From Pseudomonas sp. MPC6 (GTDB taxonomy: Bacteria; Pseudomonadota; Gammaproteobacteria; Pseudomonadales; Pseudomonadaceae), in the NCBI RefSeq assembly GCF_006094435.1, contig NZ_CP034782.1, positions 186,001 to 250,000 on the forward strand: a stretch of DNA of 64,000 nucleotides, read 5' to 3'. The translations under genes and the position numbers were made by a program. Every line of letters starts with the position of its first letter. Within the stretch, counting starts at the first letter, position 1. Below are positions 34,458 through 43,393 of the stretch, piece by piece. Below the pieces are notes generated by a model. The model had not been told where the DNA came from. It saw nothing but the letters and a program-made list of their open reading frames with translations, and ran no database searches.

Positions 34458-35387
34458 TTAGTAGCCGCGCACTGGATCGTAGATCGGGAAAGGTAGCTCG
34501 CCCGCTTGTACCCGCTTGATGTTGTCGGCTATCAGCTTGGCCGCCGAGTGGGCGTAGTTGATGCCGGCGATATGCGGGGTGACGAAGACCTTGGGATGGC
34601 TCCACAGCGGACTGTGCGCAGCAAGCGGCTCACTGCGGAATACGTCCAGGGCGGCAGCCTCAAGGTGGCCGCTGTCCAACGCCGCCACCAGGTCATCTTC
34701 GACCAGGATCGGCCCACGGCTAATGTTGATCACGCAGGCACCGGCCGGCAGTTGAGCGAAACGCTCGGCATTCAGCAAATTTTCCGTGGCCGGGGTCAGC
34801 GGCAGCACATTGATCAGGATATCGGTCTGTTGCAGAAACTCGGCGAGTCGCTCATCACCCTGGTAGAACTCGACGCCCTCGACCTTGACTGGATCACGCC
34901 CCCAACCGGAAACCGAGAAACCCAGGTCGCGGACGAACTTCGCCGCCACCGCGCCCATCGCACCCATGCCGAGAAAACCCACGCGGCGCTCAGCGGGATC
35001 GAGGTGCGGATGGCGGCGCCAGAGCCGCTGCGGCTGGTCCTGTTGGTAGCGATGGTAGTTGCGGTGAAAATGAATCACCCAATGCACCGCGTGCATGGCC
35101 ATGTCCCTGACCACCAAGTCATCCACCAGGCGCACGATCGGTACTCCCGGCGGCAGGTCGGGGTCGCGGAGGATGTGCTCAACGCCGGCACCGAAGGACA
35201 GAATCGCCTTGAGGTTCGGGTAATGGCGCAAATCGCCCACGGGGTGCATCCACAGGGCCACGAAGTCGATCTCGGCCGGATCGCCGACGTCGGGGAAAAC
35301 TCGGAAGTCCTGCTCAGGAAGATGCTTGGCGAATTCGCGGCGCCAGGACTCGGGGTCGGCGCCTGCGTAACTGAACAGCAATGCCAT
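34458..35387 (-). CDS. D-2-hydroxyacid dehydrogenase (GhrA-like)
   Basis: This is a 309-aa NAD(P)-dependent reductase of the glyoxylate/hydroxypyruvate reductase A group. The Rossmann motif is GFLGMGAMGAVAAK. The active-site Arg is in NISRGPI, the Glu in FRSEPL and the His in VTPHIAG. It has GGAG before the ATG and sits 31 bases after the enolase-superfamily gene. It probably reduces a 2-keto acid produced in the pathway. Confidence 0.9.
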   Translation of the reverse strand: MALLFSYAGADPESWRREFAKHLPEQDFRVFPDVGDPAEIDFVALWMHPVGDLRHYPNLKAILSFGAGVEHILRDPDLPPGVPIVRLVDDLVVRDMAMHAVHWVIHFHRNYHRYQQDQPQRLWRRHPHLDPAERRVGFLGMGAMGAVAAKFVRDLGFSVSGWGRDPVKVEGVEFYQGDERLAEFLQQTDILINVLPLTPATENLLNAERFAQLPAGACVINISRGPILVEDDLVAALDSGHLEAAALDVFRSEPLAAHSPLWSHPKVFVTPHIAGINYAHSAAKLIADNIKRVQAGELPFPIYDPVRGY

Positions 35388-35418
35388 GGGGGGCCTCCAC
35401 TAGGGAATATGGGGTGGG

Positions 35419-36504
35419 TCAGAGCACGCGGAAGCGATCCACGGCATCGGCATCGAAGCTGAAGCCCAGTCCTGGACGCTGGGGGATAGCAATCAAACCG
35501 TCCTTGATTTCCATTTTTTCCCGGTACAGCGGCGAGAACCAGGACACGTGCTCGACCGAGATGCAGTTGGGTGCCGAGCCTGCGATGCTCAGGCTCTGCT
35601 CGGTGAAAATATGCGTAGAGATCGGCATGTTGTGGGCAGCGGCCAGGTTGGCCGTCCGACGAAACTCGGTAAGCCCGCCGATACGCTGCAGGTCCGGCAT
35701 GAGAATATCTGCGGCCTTGGCGTCAATCATCGCACGCATGCCATGGCGGGTGTATTCGGTCTCGCCCGAGGCGATCGGCACATCCAGCGCCGCGGCCACG
35801 GCGGCATGGCCCTGGTGGTCATAGGAGGCCACTGGTTCCTCGAACCAGCCAAGATTGAAGGGTTCTAACATTCGCCCGAGACGTATCGCCTGATGGGGGG
35901 CAAAGGCCTGGTTGCCGTCGGCGAGCAGTTCAATGTCCGCGCCTATAGCCTCGCGCACCGCAGCCACGCGAGCCACGTCTTCTTCCATGCGCGGCTTACC
36001 CAGGCGAATCTTCATCGAGCGGAAGCCCTGGGCCAGGAACTCCCTGGCCTCCTCTACCAACTCATCGACGCTCTGCGATAACCACAAGCCGCTGCTGGCG
36101 TAGGCCTTAACCGAGTCGCGATAGGCACCGAAGAGCTTGTAGACCGGCTGCCCGGCCGCCTTTCCGATCAGATCCCAGCAGGCGGTATCCAGCGCCGACA
36201 TCGCCCCGATGGTGATGCCCTCGTGGCCGATGGGATTGATCTCGCGCCACATGCCGTCCCACATCCGCTCTACATAGTGCGGGTCTTGACCCACCACGTG
36301 GTGGGCCAGACTCTTGATCATGTCGTCGAAAACACTCAGGCGAGAGGTGTTCAGGGTAAAGATGTAGTTCTCGCCGATGAGCCCAGTGTCGGTTTCCAGA
36401 TAGACCAGCACGCAACCCACAGAGCGCGTCTCGTGGATGGCCGTGATCAATGGCTTCTCCAGGGGCACCTCGACTTGCACGGTTCGCAGATTCGTAATCT
36501 TCAT
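35419..36504 (-). CDS. Enolase-superfamily racemase/dehydratase
   Basis: This is a 361-aa mandelate-racemase-group protein. K-x-R occurs in SMKIRLG. Metal ligands are Asp in LADGNQAF (D-x-N), Glu in WFEEPV and Glu in ASGETEY. The His in ISTHIFTEQ pairs with Asp in MPDLQRIGG. That His/Asp dyad plus Lys fits acid-sugar dehydratases or racemases. An ATG at 36504 is used; a GTG lies 6 bases before. It is the first gene of the minus operon, directly beside the operator-like palindrome at 36.63 kb. Confidence 0.87.
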   Translation of the reverse strand: MKITNLRTVQVEVPLEKPLITAIHETRSVGCVLVYLETDTGLIGENYIFTLNTSRLSVFDDMIKSLAHHVVGQDPHYVERMWDGMWREINPIGHEGITIGAMSALDTACWDLIGKAAGQPVYKLFGAYRDSVKAYASSGLWLSQSVDELVEEAREFLAQGFRSMKIRLGKPRMEEDVARVAAVREAIGADIELLADGNQAFAPHQAIRLGRMLEPFNLGWFEEPVASYDHQGHAAVAAALDVPIASGETEYTRHGMRAMIDAKAADILMPDLQRIGGLTEFRRTANLAAAHNMPISTHIFTEQSLSIAGSAPNCISVEHVSWFSPLYREKMEIKDGLIAIPQRPGLGFSFDADAVDRFRVL

Positions 36505-36629
36505 TTGCACTGTTCCCGATTCACTTAATTTGAGCGCCTCGCTGAGGGTCGACAGAGACCACGCAGGTGGTTCATAAGTCGCGCATCAACATGGGCCACT
36601 GCTTGCGGGGATCAGCATATGTCTCTTGA

Positions 36630-36648
36630 TGATGGTTGACAATCATCA
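36630..36648. promoter_or_regulatory. Operator-like palindrome, site 1
   Basis: TGATGGTTGACAATCATCA is nearly palindromic (16 of 19 positions symmetric). The 16-base core GTTGACAATCATCAAT (36635-36650) recurs exactly at 48125-48140 and as GTTGACAATCATTTAT at 47810-47825. It sits between the divergent enolase-family operon and the relic/ABC side. It is a probable binding site for the GntR-family regulator at 26.1 kb. Confidence 0.6.
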
Positions 36649-36736
36649 ATTATCGATTTACAAAGATAGCCAGTTGCAACACCAGTTGGCCTGCACCGGG
36701 CGTATCGCCGACAACCTCCTAGCTTCGGAGCGAACA

Positions 36737-37258
36737 GTGAAGATCTCGCGCATCGCGATCTACCGAAAAAACCTCAGCGACGGCAACGAAGTCTTTGCCA
36801 GGGGCCGTGGCAACGTCATCGAGTCGAGTTCGTCCACTATTGAAGTAGTAGATACCGATGCCAGCCCCAGTGATGTCGGTGAGTTCTGCGGCGAGAACCA
36901 CATAGTGGCCCACAGCGAGGTAACGGAATCGGCGGCGCGCTTGAGGAGTGAAGACCTCCGCCAAGTAGCGCACATCGAGCGTCTAATGGACCACACCATT
37001 CTTGGCCATAGGCATACCAAAGCCGCCGTCAATCTCGCCTGCTGGAACCTCCTCAGTAACAAGCTAACTGATGGTGCGCCGATGTCGCAGGACAATGAAA
37101 AGGCCATCGCTGACGCTAACCGGGATTGGTCGTGGAAGCCTATCTCGGCTCGTTCGGCAATCCAGTACCCGTGTACGGACAACAAGCATGACCGCCAACA
37201 AGCCTCTTTTCGCTCGAAAGCTACTGTATGGGTGACGCAGGAAACGACAACGAACTAG
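36737..37258 (+). pseudogene. Enolase-superfamily relic (N-terminal domain of a racemase/epimerase-like gene)
   Basis: A GTG at 36737, with GGAG 6 bases upstream, opens VKISRIAIYRKNLSD. Next come SSSTIEVVDTDASPSDVGEF and ERLMDHTILGHRHTKAAVNL, the capping-domain pattern of hydroxyproline-betaine-epimerase-like enzymes. After GAPMSQ the frame jumps to EKAIADANRDW, resembling the DxN metal motif region. Most of the barrel is missing. The 173-codon frame therefore looks like an internally deleted gene, though it may still be transcribed from the nearby operator/promoter. Confidence 0.65.
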
Positions 37259-37392
37259 ACATTGGTTCATCAGTTTCAGGTCTGCCGCTCACACATAAAT
37301 GTGATCAAAAAAATTCCATGGGTTAATTCGCACCCACGAAACCGGCCCATCGACCGTTAGTTGATAATCCTAATAAGTACAAGAGGTGAACC

Positions 37393-38394
37393 ATGAAAAA
37401 GCCCGTCACAAGTCTCACCACGCTAGCCTCCTGCATCCTGGCGGCCACTGCGTTATCGGCCCAGGCCAACTGTGAGTTCGGCGAAACCATCCAGATCGCT
37501 GATATGAGCTGGGTCTCGGCGTCAACGATTGCTCACGTGGAGTCGAAGATTCTCGAGAACGGCTTCGGCTGTAAGACTGAGCTCATCCCGGGCGAGACGG
37601 TCACCACAGCCACCACCATGGTCAAGAAGGGCCTCCCGCATATCGCGCCAGAGCTGTGGAGCAGCAATGCCAAGAAACTGCTTGAGGAAGGCGAGGAGAA
37701 AGGCACTGCATACGTTGCCGGCAACGTGTTCGCTAGTGGCGGTGTCGATGCCTGGTGGGTACCCAAGTACGTGATCGATCAACACCCCGATATAAAATCG
37801 GTGGAAGACCTGGCCCGCTACAGCGATCTATTTAAAGTCGCGGGCTCGGACAAGGGCCGTTTCTACAACAGCATCCCCGGCTGGACCGTCGAAGCACGCA
37901 GTACCAACCTGATGCATGCCTATGCTCTGGATGAGAAGTTCGAGATCTACTCGGCTGGCTCGGGCGCGGCGCTTGATGCGGCCATCGTGTCGAATTACAA
38001 GCGCAAGAAGCCGATTTTCTTCTACTACTGGGGACCTTCGGCCATTCTCGGCAAGTACGACATGGTTCAGCTGGACATGAAGCCTTATGACCCAGCCAAC
38101 GACTCGTGCAACGCCGAACCCGACTGTAAGACACCAACGACTAGTGGTTTCCGGAGAGCAGAAGTGAACACCTTGGTTGTCGGTAAAATCAAGGAGAAGG
38201 CGCCCTCGATCTATCAGTTCCTGAGCAAAGTGCAGCTCGAGAACGCCGCAGTGAACAAACTACTTGCCTGGGGTGAAGATAACGGCGCCGATCCGGAGAA
38301 AATCGCCAATTACTTCCTAAAGAATCATCAAGATATTTGGACTGCCTGGGTGTCGAAGGACGTCGCCGACAAAGTCATCGCCAAGCTCAATTAA
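37393..38394 (+). CDS. ABC transporter substrate-binding protein, glycine betaine/proline betaine (OpuAC/ProX) type
   Basis: This is a 333-aa periplasmic protein. The signal peptide is cut about AQA|N at residue 25. OpuAC-type regions include IQIADMSWVSAST, HIAPELWSSN, FYNSIPGWTVEA and FFYYWGPSAIL; Trp and Tyr residues in these could form the aromatic cage for a quaternary amine. The Cys pair in NDSCNAEPDCKTP is distinctive and also present in the relic at 40.4 kb. It heads a complete importer operon (binding protein, permease, ATPase). Confidence 0.93.
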   Translation: MKKPVTSLTTLASCILAATALSAQANCEFGETIQIADMSWVSASTIAHVESKILENGFGCKTELIPGETVTTATTMVKKGLPHIAPELWSSNAKKLLEEGEEKGTAYVAGNVFASGGVDAWWVPKYVIDQHPDIKSVEDLARYSDLFKVAGSDKGRFYNSIPGWTVEARSTNLMHAYALDEKFEIYSAGSGAALDAAIVSNYKRKKPIFFYYWGPSAILGKYDMVQLDMKPYDPANDSCNAEPDCKTPTTSGFRRAEVNTLVVGKIKEKAPSIYQFLSKVQLENAAVNKLLAWGEDNGADPEKIANYFLKNHQDIWTAWVSKDVADKVIAKLN

Positions 38395-38407
38395 CCACTG
38401 AATGTCC

Positions 38408-38427
38408 GGCGCGGCCGTAGTCGCGCC
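38408..38427 (+). repeat. Intercistronic hairpin between binding protein and permease
   Basis: GGCGCG and CGCGCC pair around an 8-base loop, 13 bases after the binding-protein stop. The same hairpin survives in the relic at 49.5 kb, which argues for function. It probably boosts binding-protein mRNA over permease mRNA. Confidence 0.55.
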
Positions 38428-38451
38428 AGACTGATGCGAGGTCCTTAACCC

Positions 38452-39315
38452 ATGTTTCCAGAAATGATAGACCCCAGCGTTTTCAGGGGCGTCGTCGACC
38501 ACTCCATCGATCAGTTCGTCATCCACTGGGCAACGGCCCTCGAGGAATTCTTCTATCCCTTTCTCCAGTTGCTGAACTTCTTCGAGTCGGTGTTGATCCA
38601 TAGCCCGTGGTGGCTGGTTATCGGTGTGGTTTCGGCCGCGGCTTATGCCAGTTCCCGCAAGTTGTCACTGGCAGTCTTCATCGCGCTAGCCATGTTTGGT
38701 ATCGGATTTCTTGGCCTCTGGGAAGACGGCATGCGCACCCTCGCGCTGATGCTCGTTTGCACGCTTTTAGCTACCGGCGTCGGCGTACCGCTGGGTATCC
38801 TGATGTCCTGGTCCAATCGCTTCCGCTCGGTGATGCTGCCAGTGCTGGACATCATGCAGACCATGCCCAGCTTCGTTTATTTGATCCCAGTCATCATGCT
38901 ATTTGGCCCGGGCAAGATCCCGGCGGTTCTGGCCACCGTGGTCTACGCTGTGCCGCCACTGATCCGTTTGACCGATCTGGGCATTCGTCAGGTCGACGGT
39001 GAGATCATCGAAGCGGCCCAATCTTTCGGTGCTAATCGCATGCAGAAGCTGTTTTGGGTGCAGATCCCGCTCGCGCTGCCGAGCATCATGGCCGGCATCA
39101 ACCAGGCCACGATGATGGCACTGTCAATGGTGGTGATCGCCTCGATGATCGGTGCCCAAGGCCTCGGATTCCAAGTCTTGCAGGGCATCACCCGCCTAGA
39201 AGTCGGACGTGGCCTGATGGCTGGTCTCGCCATCGTTCTTCTGGCTGTGGTCTTCGATCGTATCACCCAGGCCTTTGGCAAACGCGCTCAGGCCCACCTG
39301 GACACCAAGAGCTGA
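38452..39315 (+). CDS. ABC transporter permease, ProW-like
   Basis: This is a 287-aa inner-membrane permease with about six helices after an N-terminal amphipathic region. The coupling motif lies in EAAQSFGANRMQKLFWVQIPLALPSIMAGINQ. The QTMPSFVYLIPVIMLFGPGKIP block is typical of ProW. It ends 6 bases before the ATPase start. It forms the membrane channel of the importer with its neighbours. Confidence 0.93.
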   Translation: MFPEMIDPSVFRGVVDHSIDQFVIHWATALEEFFYPFLQLLNFFESVLIHSPWWLVIGVVSAAAYASSRKLSLAVFIALAMFGIGFLGLWEDGMRTLALMLVCTLLATGVGVPLGILMSWSNRFRSVMLPVLDIMQTMPSFVYLIPVIMLFGPGKIPAVLATVVYAVPPLIRLTDLGIRQVDGEIIEAAQSFGANRMQKLFWVQIPLALPSIMAGINQATMMALSMVVIASMIGAQGLGFQVLQGITRLEVGRGLMAGLAIVLLAVVFDRITQAFGKRAQAHLDTKS

Positions 39316-39321
39316 TTGGGT

Positions 39322-40383
39322 ATGACTATGAACAGCAACTATAAGATCGAGATCAAGAACATCTACAAGGTGTTCGGAGCGGCTCCAAGCGCCGCCATTG
39401 CCATGATCAAGGGTGGCGCAAGCAAGAACGAGATTCTCAAGCAAACCGGCAACGTGGTCGGCCTCAATGACGTCTCGATGGCCATCGAGGCCGGGCATAT
39501 CCATGTAATCATGGGCCTGTCCGGCTCAGGTAAATCGACCTTGATCCGTCACTTCAACCGCTTGATCGAACCGACCAGCGGACAGGTCTTGGTCGATGGT
39601 CAAGACGTGCTTAAGTTCAGCAAGAAGGAGCTCGAGCACTACCGCCGGCACAAGGTCAGCATGGTGTTTCAACGTTTTGGCCTGTGCCCCCATGAGACCG
39701 TGCTCGCCAACGCTGCCTTCGGCCTGAAGGTGCAGGGTGTGCCCCGCGCCGAGCGCGAGAAAAAGGCCCTTTACTGGTTGGAACAGGTTGGCCTGGCCGG
39801 GGTGGAAAAGCACTACCCTCACCAGCTCTCCGGCGGCATGCAGCAGCGCGTCGGCCTGGCCCGGGCGCTGGTCAATGACCCCGACATCCTGCTGATGGAT
39901 GAAGCCTTTAGCGCCCTCGACCCGCTAATCAAGAGCGAGATGCAGGATCAACTGCTGCAACTGCAGAAGAAGCTCAACAAGACCATCGTGTTCATCACCC
40001 ACGACCTCGATGAGGCGCTGAAAATCGGCGACCGCATCGCCATCCTCAAGGACGGCGAACTGGTCCAGCAGGGCACCTCGTCCGACATCCTGATGCGTCC
40101 GGCCGACGACTACGTCAAGGAGTTCATCGGTGGGGTCAATCGCTACAAGGCGATCCGCGTTAGCCATCTGCTACGCAAGGTGCCACTGGCCATGGTCAAA
40201 GGCGGCGAAAACTTTGCCGACGCGCGCCCTGCCCCCTCTGGTACGGTGCGGATGAACCAACCGCTGGAAGAGGTAATGCCGCTGCTCATGGGCACTGACA
40301 GCAGCCTGGCGGTGCACAATGATGAAGGTGTACTAATCGGCCACCTGGACAAGGCCGAGGTTATGAGGGCGCTCTATCACTGA
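39322..40383 (+). CDS. ABC transporter ATP-binding protein, ProV-like
   Basis: This 353-aa ATPase has Walker A GLSGSGKST, signature LSGGMQQ, Walker B ILLMDEAFSALDP and a switch His in ITHDLDEA. A C-terminal CBS-like regulatory region (TVRMNQPLEEVMPLL, NDEGVLIGHL) follows. An ATG at 39322 or 39328 is the start; a TTG at 39316 is also in frame. A large hairpin follows the stop. Confidence 0.93.
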   Translation: MTMNSNYKIEIKNIYKVFGAAPSAAIAMIKGGASKNEILKQTGNVVGLNDVSMAIEAGHIHVIMGLSGSGKSTLIRHFNRLIEPTSGQVLVDGQDVLKFSKKELEHYRRHKVSMVFQRFGLCPHETVLANAAFGLKVQGVPRAEREKKALYWLEQVGLAGVEKHYPHQLSGGMQQRVGLARALVNDPDILLMDEAFSALDPLIKSEMQDQLLQLQKKLNKTIVFITHDLDEALKIGDRIAILKDGELVQQGTSSDILMRPADDYVKEFIGGVNRYKAIRVSHLLRKVPLAMVKGGENFADARPAPSGTVRMNQPLEEVMPLLMGTDSSLAVHNDEGVLIGHLDKAEVMRALYH

Positions 40384-40413
40384 ACGCCCACGCCGATTGC
40401 AACTTACAAGTTG

Positions 40414-40448
40414 CCGTGCCCGCCCGGCATCTCGCCGGACGGGCACGG
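40414..40448 (+). terminator. Strong hairpin after the ABC operon
   Basis: CCGTGCCCGCCCGGC pairs with GCCGGACGGGCACGG with one mismatch and a 5-base loop. No T run follows. The hairpin abuts the start of homology in the binding-protein relic, so the relic join lies exactly at its base. Confidence 0.65.
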
Positions 40449-40783
40449 ACATGGTCAAGTTGGACATGGCACCATACGACGAGGCCAATGACTCATGCAA
40501 TGCCGAGGCCGATTGCAAAAAGCCAACGCTCAGCGCCTTCCCGGTCGTAGCGGTAAATACCGTAGTGGCCGACACCATCAAGAACAGTGCTCCGGTCATT
40601 TACCAGTTTCTGAGGAGGGTACAGTTTGAGAACGCCAAACTGAACAAGCTGCTGGCCTGGGGCGAGGACAACAAGGTCGAGCCCAAGGAAGTCGCCCAAT
40701 ATTTCTTGAAAAATCATCAAAATATCTGGAAGACCTGGGTTCCGCAGGAAGTTGCCGACAAGGTCATCACCCGCCTCGAATAA
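40449..40783 (+). pseudogene. 3' relic of a second OpuAC-type binding-protein gene
   Basis: From DMVKLDMAPYDEANDSCNAE to the end (IWKTWVPQEVADKVITRLE) this matches the last third of the binding protein at 37.4 kb residue for residue, with paralogue-level differences. The signal peptide and first two thirds are absent, and the homology starts at the base of the hairpin. It is a paralogue remnant and not a recent copy. The 266 bases after it hold no clear gene. Confidence 0.85.
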
Positions 40784-41049
40784 CACCCAGAACAATAGAC
40801 GCGCCACCGTCTCGCCTGCCTGATCCACTGGCCGGGCAAGGGCTGAACTGCACAGCATAGGTGCTCCCATCTCACCCAGTCTCCGCAATCGATGCCAAGG
40901 CAGGCCCACCATATTGCCCAAGGGTGTGATCTGCGACCCGATAGTTCTCGATGCCAACCTACCCCTGAATGAGCATCTGCTATCAGGTGCTCTGGTGACA
41001 TTCGTCGCGGCAAAGCAACTGCCCATGGTGATAGACCCGACGCTGTGAC

Positions 41050-42360
41050 TTATGGCTGAGCGCCGTCGGAGTTTGCTTTACTGAGTCTCTCTGCGACCGT
41101 AAGCTGCTCCGGCACTTCATTCGAGGCGCCGACCGTGGTCTCCTGAACCATGGTCATTACGACCTGGGAAGTACCGGAGCCAATGGGCACACAGAGTCCC
41201 TGTTCGGCGAGCGGCACAGCGCTACGCCGGGTCATGCGGTACAGGGCGAAGACGCCAATAACGGCATGCACCACGCCCAAATACCAGAAGAACCCATCTG
41301 GACCCACAGCCTCCATGACAAAAGCCGCCAGGCTTGGACCTATGGTCGCACCGATGCCGAAGGCAAGTACCAGGTTGCTGCTGGCGGCGACCATCTGTCG
41401 AGGATCGAGCGCATCGTTGGTATGGGCGACACACAGGGAATACATGGGGAAGGCCAGACCACCGAACAGGAACGCTACGGCCAGCAGGCCCGCCGTCGAA
41501 GCCTTTGCGATCGCCACCGCCAACAACGAGGTCAGCGCGGCCAAGGCCGTCACGACGAAGATGACCCTGCGCCTATCGAGCCGGTCGGACAGACTGCCAA
41601 TAGGCCACTGCAGCACCACACCACCGACAAACACCAGGCCCATGAACAAAGAGATCCGGCTCAGCGACAGTCCCATCTGCTGGGCATAGATCACCCCCAT
41701 TCCGAGCATCGCGCCAATCGACATGCCGGTACCCATACAACCTAGGATGCCCAGCGGCGAACTGCGATAGAGCTGGAGCAGGCTCAGGTGCTCGGGTGCC
41801 GCGAAGCTTGGTGCCGGCGTTGCGCTCAGCAGAATCGGCAGCAGCGCTAGGGAGAGCTGCACCGAGATCAAAATGAAGAGCTCAAAACTGCCGGGGTCGG
41901 CCAGGTTCAAAAGCAGCTGACTACAGGCCATGGCTCCTGTGGTGATGACCATATAGAGCGACAGCAGCTGCCCGCGGGTGGCGTTGCTGGCGCTGTCGTT
42001 GAGCCAACTCTCGGCGACAATGAACAAGCCAGCGATACAGAAGCCAGTGACCAAGCGCATACCGAACCATAGCCAAGGGTCGATGAACACCGCATGGAGC
42101 AACACCACGCTCGACGCCAGCGACGCGAGCGCGGCGAACACACGAATATGTCCGACTTGCGCCACTATCCTTGGGGTCAGCGTCGAGCCGGCGAGGAATC
42201 CGAAAAAATAGCCGGTCATCAGGATCCCGGTGATTTGCGTGGAAAAGCCTTCCTGCGAAGCGCGCAAGCCAATCAGCGAGCCCTGCAGACCGTTACCCAG
42301 CATCAGCAAGCCCATGCTTAGCAGCAGTGCAGCGGTAGTTCTGATCATTGCTCGCATCAT
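41050..42360 (-). CDS. MFS transporter, YcaD-like
   Basis: This is a 436-aa membrane protein with 12 predicted helices. The first half contains GFLAGSTLTPRIVAQVGHIR and GMRLVTGFCIAGLFIVAESWLND, as in YcaD-like carriers. The second half contains WPIGSLSDRLDRRRV. An ATG at 42360 or 42357 follows AAGGGG. A terminator lies upstream, so it has its own promoter. The substrate is unknown; context suggests a pathway intermediate or exporter function. Confidence 0.87.
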   Translation of the reverse strand: MMRAMIRTTAALLLSMGLLMLGNGLQGSLIGLRASQEGFSTQITGILMTGYFFGFLAGSTLTPRIVAQVGHIRVFAALASLASSVVLLHAVFIDPWLWFGMRLVTGFCIAGLFIVAESWLNDSASNATRGQLLSLYMVITTGAMACSQLLLNLADPGSFELFILISVQLSLALLPILLSATPAPSFAAPEHLSLLQLYRSSPLGILGCMGTGMSIGAMLGMGVIYAQQMGLSLSRISLFMGLVFVGGVVLQWPIGSLSDRLDRRRVIFVVTALAALTSLLAVAIAKASTAGLLAVAFLFGGLAFPMYSLCVAHTNDALDPRQMVAASSNLVLAFGIGATIGPSLAAFVMEAVGPDGFFWYLGVVHAVIGVFALYRMTRRSAVPLAEQGLCVPIGSGTSQVVMTMVQETTVGASNEVPEQLTVAERLSKANSDGAQP

Positions 42361-42398
42361 TAGCCCCTTGGCAGGTGAGTTGCGGTCGACGCTGCCGC

Positions 42399-42422
42399 AA
42401 AAAAAAACCCTGGAGTCCAGGG
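42399..42422 (-). terminator. Rho-independent terminator
   Basis: On the minus strand CCCTGG-ACT-CCAGGG is followed by nine T. It ends the operon that includes the hydroxyacid dehydrogenase and separates it from the MFS gene. Confidence 0.88.
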
Positions 42423-42490
42423 CTAAAAGCACCGAGGTGCCACTATTTCATCTGTCCGCGGGGCGTTACCGTCCCGCCAGCGCCGCCGGA

Positions 42491-43375
42491 CTAGCCCCGC
42501 AGCGACTGATCATTGGCCTGCTCCAGCAACTTGACCGCCATCAGGTGCGGCGCCTTACCACCGAACTGGTCGACAGCTTGCTCATAGATTCTCTCGACCT
42601 GCTGGCACATCGGCAGCTCGGCCGAGACCTGGCCCGCCAGTTCTAAGGTAAGACGCATGTCCTTGAGGGCCAGACCCAGTTCGAAGGTCGGGTCGTAATC
42701 GCCGTTGAGGATGCTCGGGCCGTAACGGTCGGCGACGTAGCTGCGGCCGGTGCTGTTCTGGATGATCGCCAGCATCTTGTCGGCCGGCACACCGCCCTTG
42801 ACGCCGAGCATCAGCGCCTCGGACAGCGCCACTGAATGGAGGTAGCAGAGCACTACCTGGGCGATTTTGGCGACATAGCCGGCGCCGGCCTCACCCAGGT
42901 AGTCGATACGCTTGCCGATGGCGGCGAAGATCGGCTGGCAGAGTTCGAAGGTCGCCAGGTCGCCGCCTACCAGCACAGTCAGGGTGCCCGCTGCTGCACC
43001 TTCGGCGCCGCCGGAGATAGGGGCATCGAGGGTACGGATCTGTTTTTCCGCGGTCAAGGCGCGCACTTCGCGCCACACCTCAAGGTTGTTGGTGCTCAGC
43101 TCAATCCAGATCGCGCCCTGACGTATATGAGCGATCAACCCGTCCGTCGCGCAGGCGACCTGCTTGATGATTGCGGGCGAAGGCAGTGAGGTCATCACCA
43201 CGTCGGCCTCACTAATGGCGACCTCGATGCTATCGGCCCAATGCGCGCCAGCCTCCACCAGTGCCAGGGATTTGTCACGGTCGACGTCATGGACAGTCAG
43301 ATCGAAGCCGCCCTTGAGCAGATTGGCCGCCATCGGCGCCCCCATGTTACCCAGACCAATAAACGCGATTTTCAT
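42491..43375 (-). CDS. 3-hydroxyisobutyrate-dehydrogenase-family oxidoreductase
   Basis: This is a 294-aa beta-hydroxyacid dehydrogenase. The NAD(P) motif is FIGLGNMGAPMAANL, the substrate loop is DAPISGGAEGAAAGTL, and the catalytic Lys is in GAGYVAKIAQ. In most relatives the catalytic Lys is followed by NN in KxxNN; here the stretch is KIAQV, so Gln replaces the first Asn. Possible substrates are tartronate semialdehyde or other C3-C5 semialdehydes. It ends the minus-strand operon before the terminator. Confidence 0.87.
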   Translation of the reverse strand: MKIAFIGLGNMGAPMAANLLKGGFDLTVHDVDRDKSLALVEAGAHWADSIEVAISEADVVMTSLPSPAIIKQVACATDGLIAHIRQGAIWIELSTNNLEVWREVRALTAEKQIRTLDAPISGGAEGAAAGTLTVLVGGDLATFELCQPIFAAIGKRIDYLGEAGAGYVAKIAQVVLCYLHSVALSEALMLGVKGGVPADKMLAIIQNSTGRSYVADRYGPSILNGDYDPTFELGLALKDMRLTLELAGQVSAELPMCQQVERIYEQAVDQFGGKAPHLMAVKLLEQANDQSLRG

Positions 43376-43393
43376 CAGGTATTCTCTCCCGTA

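Noticed and set aside
40784..41049. Coding-looking tail ending PMVIDPTL and stop at 41048
   Set aside because: About 45 codons read openly before the MFS gene but have no start, ribosome site or family I recognise; too weak to call.
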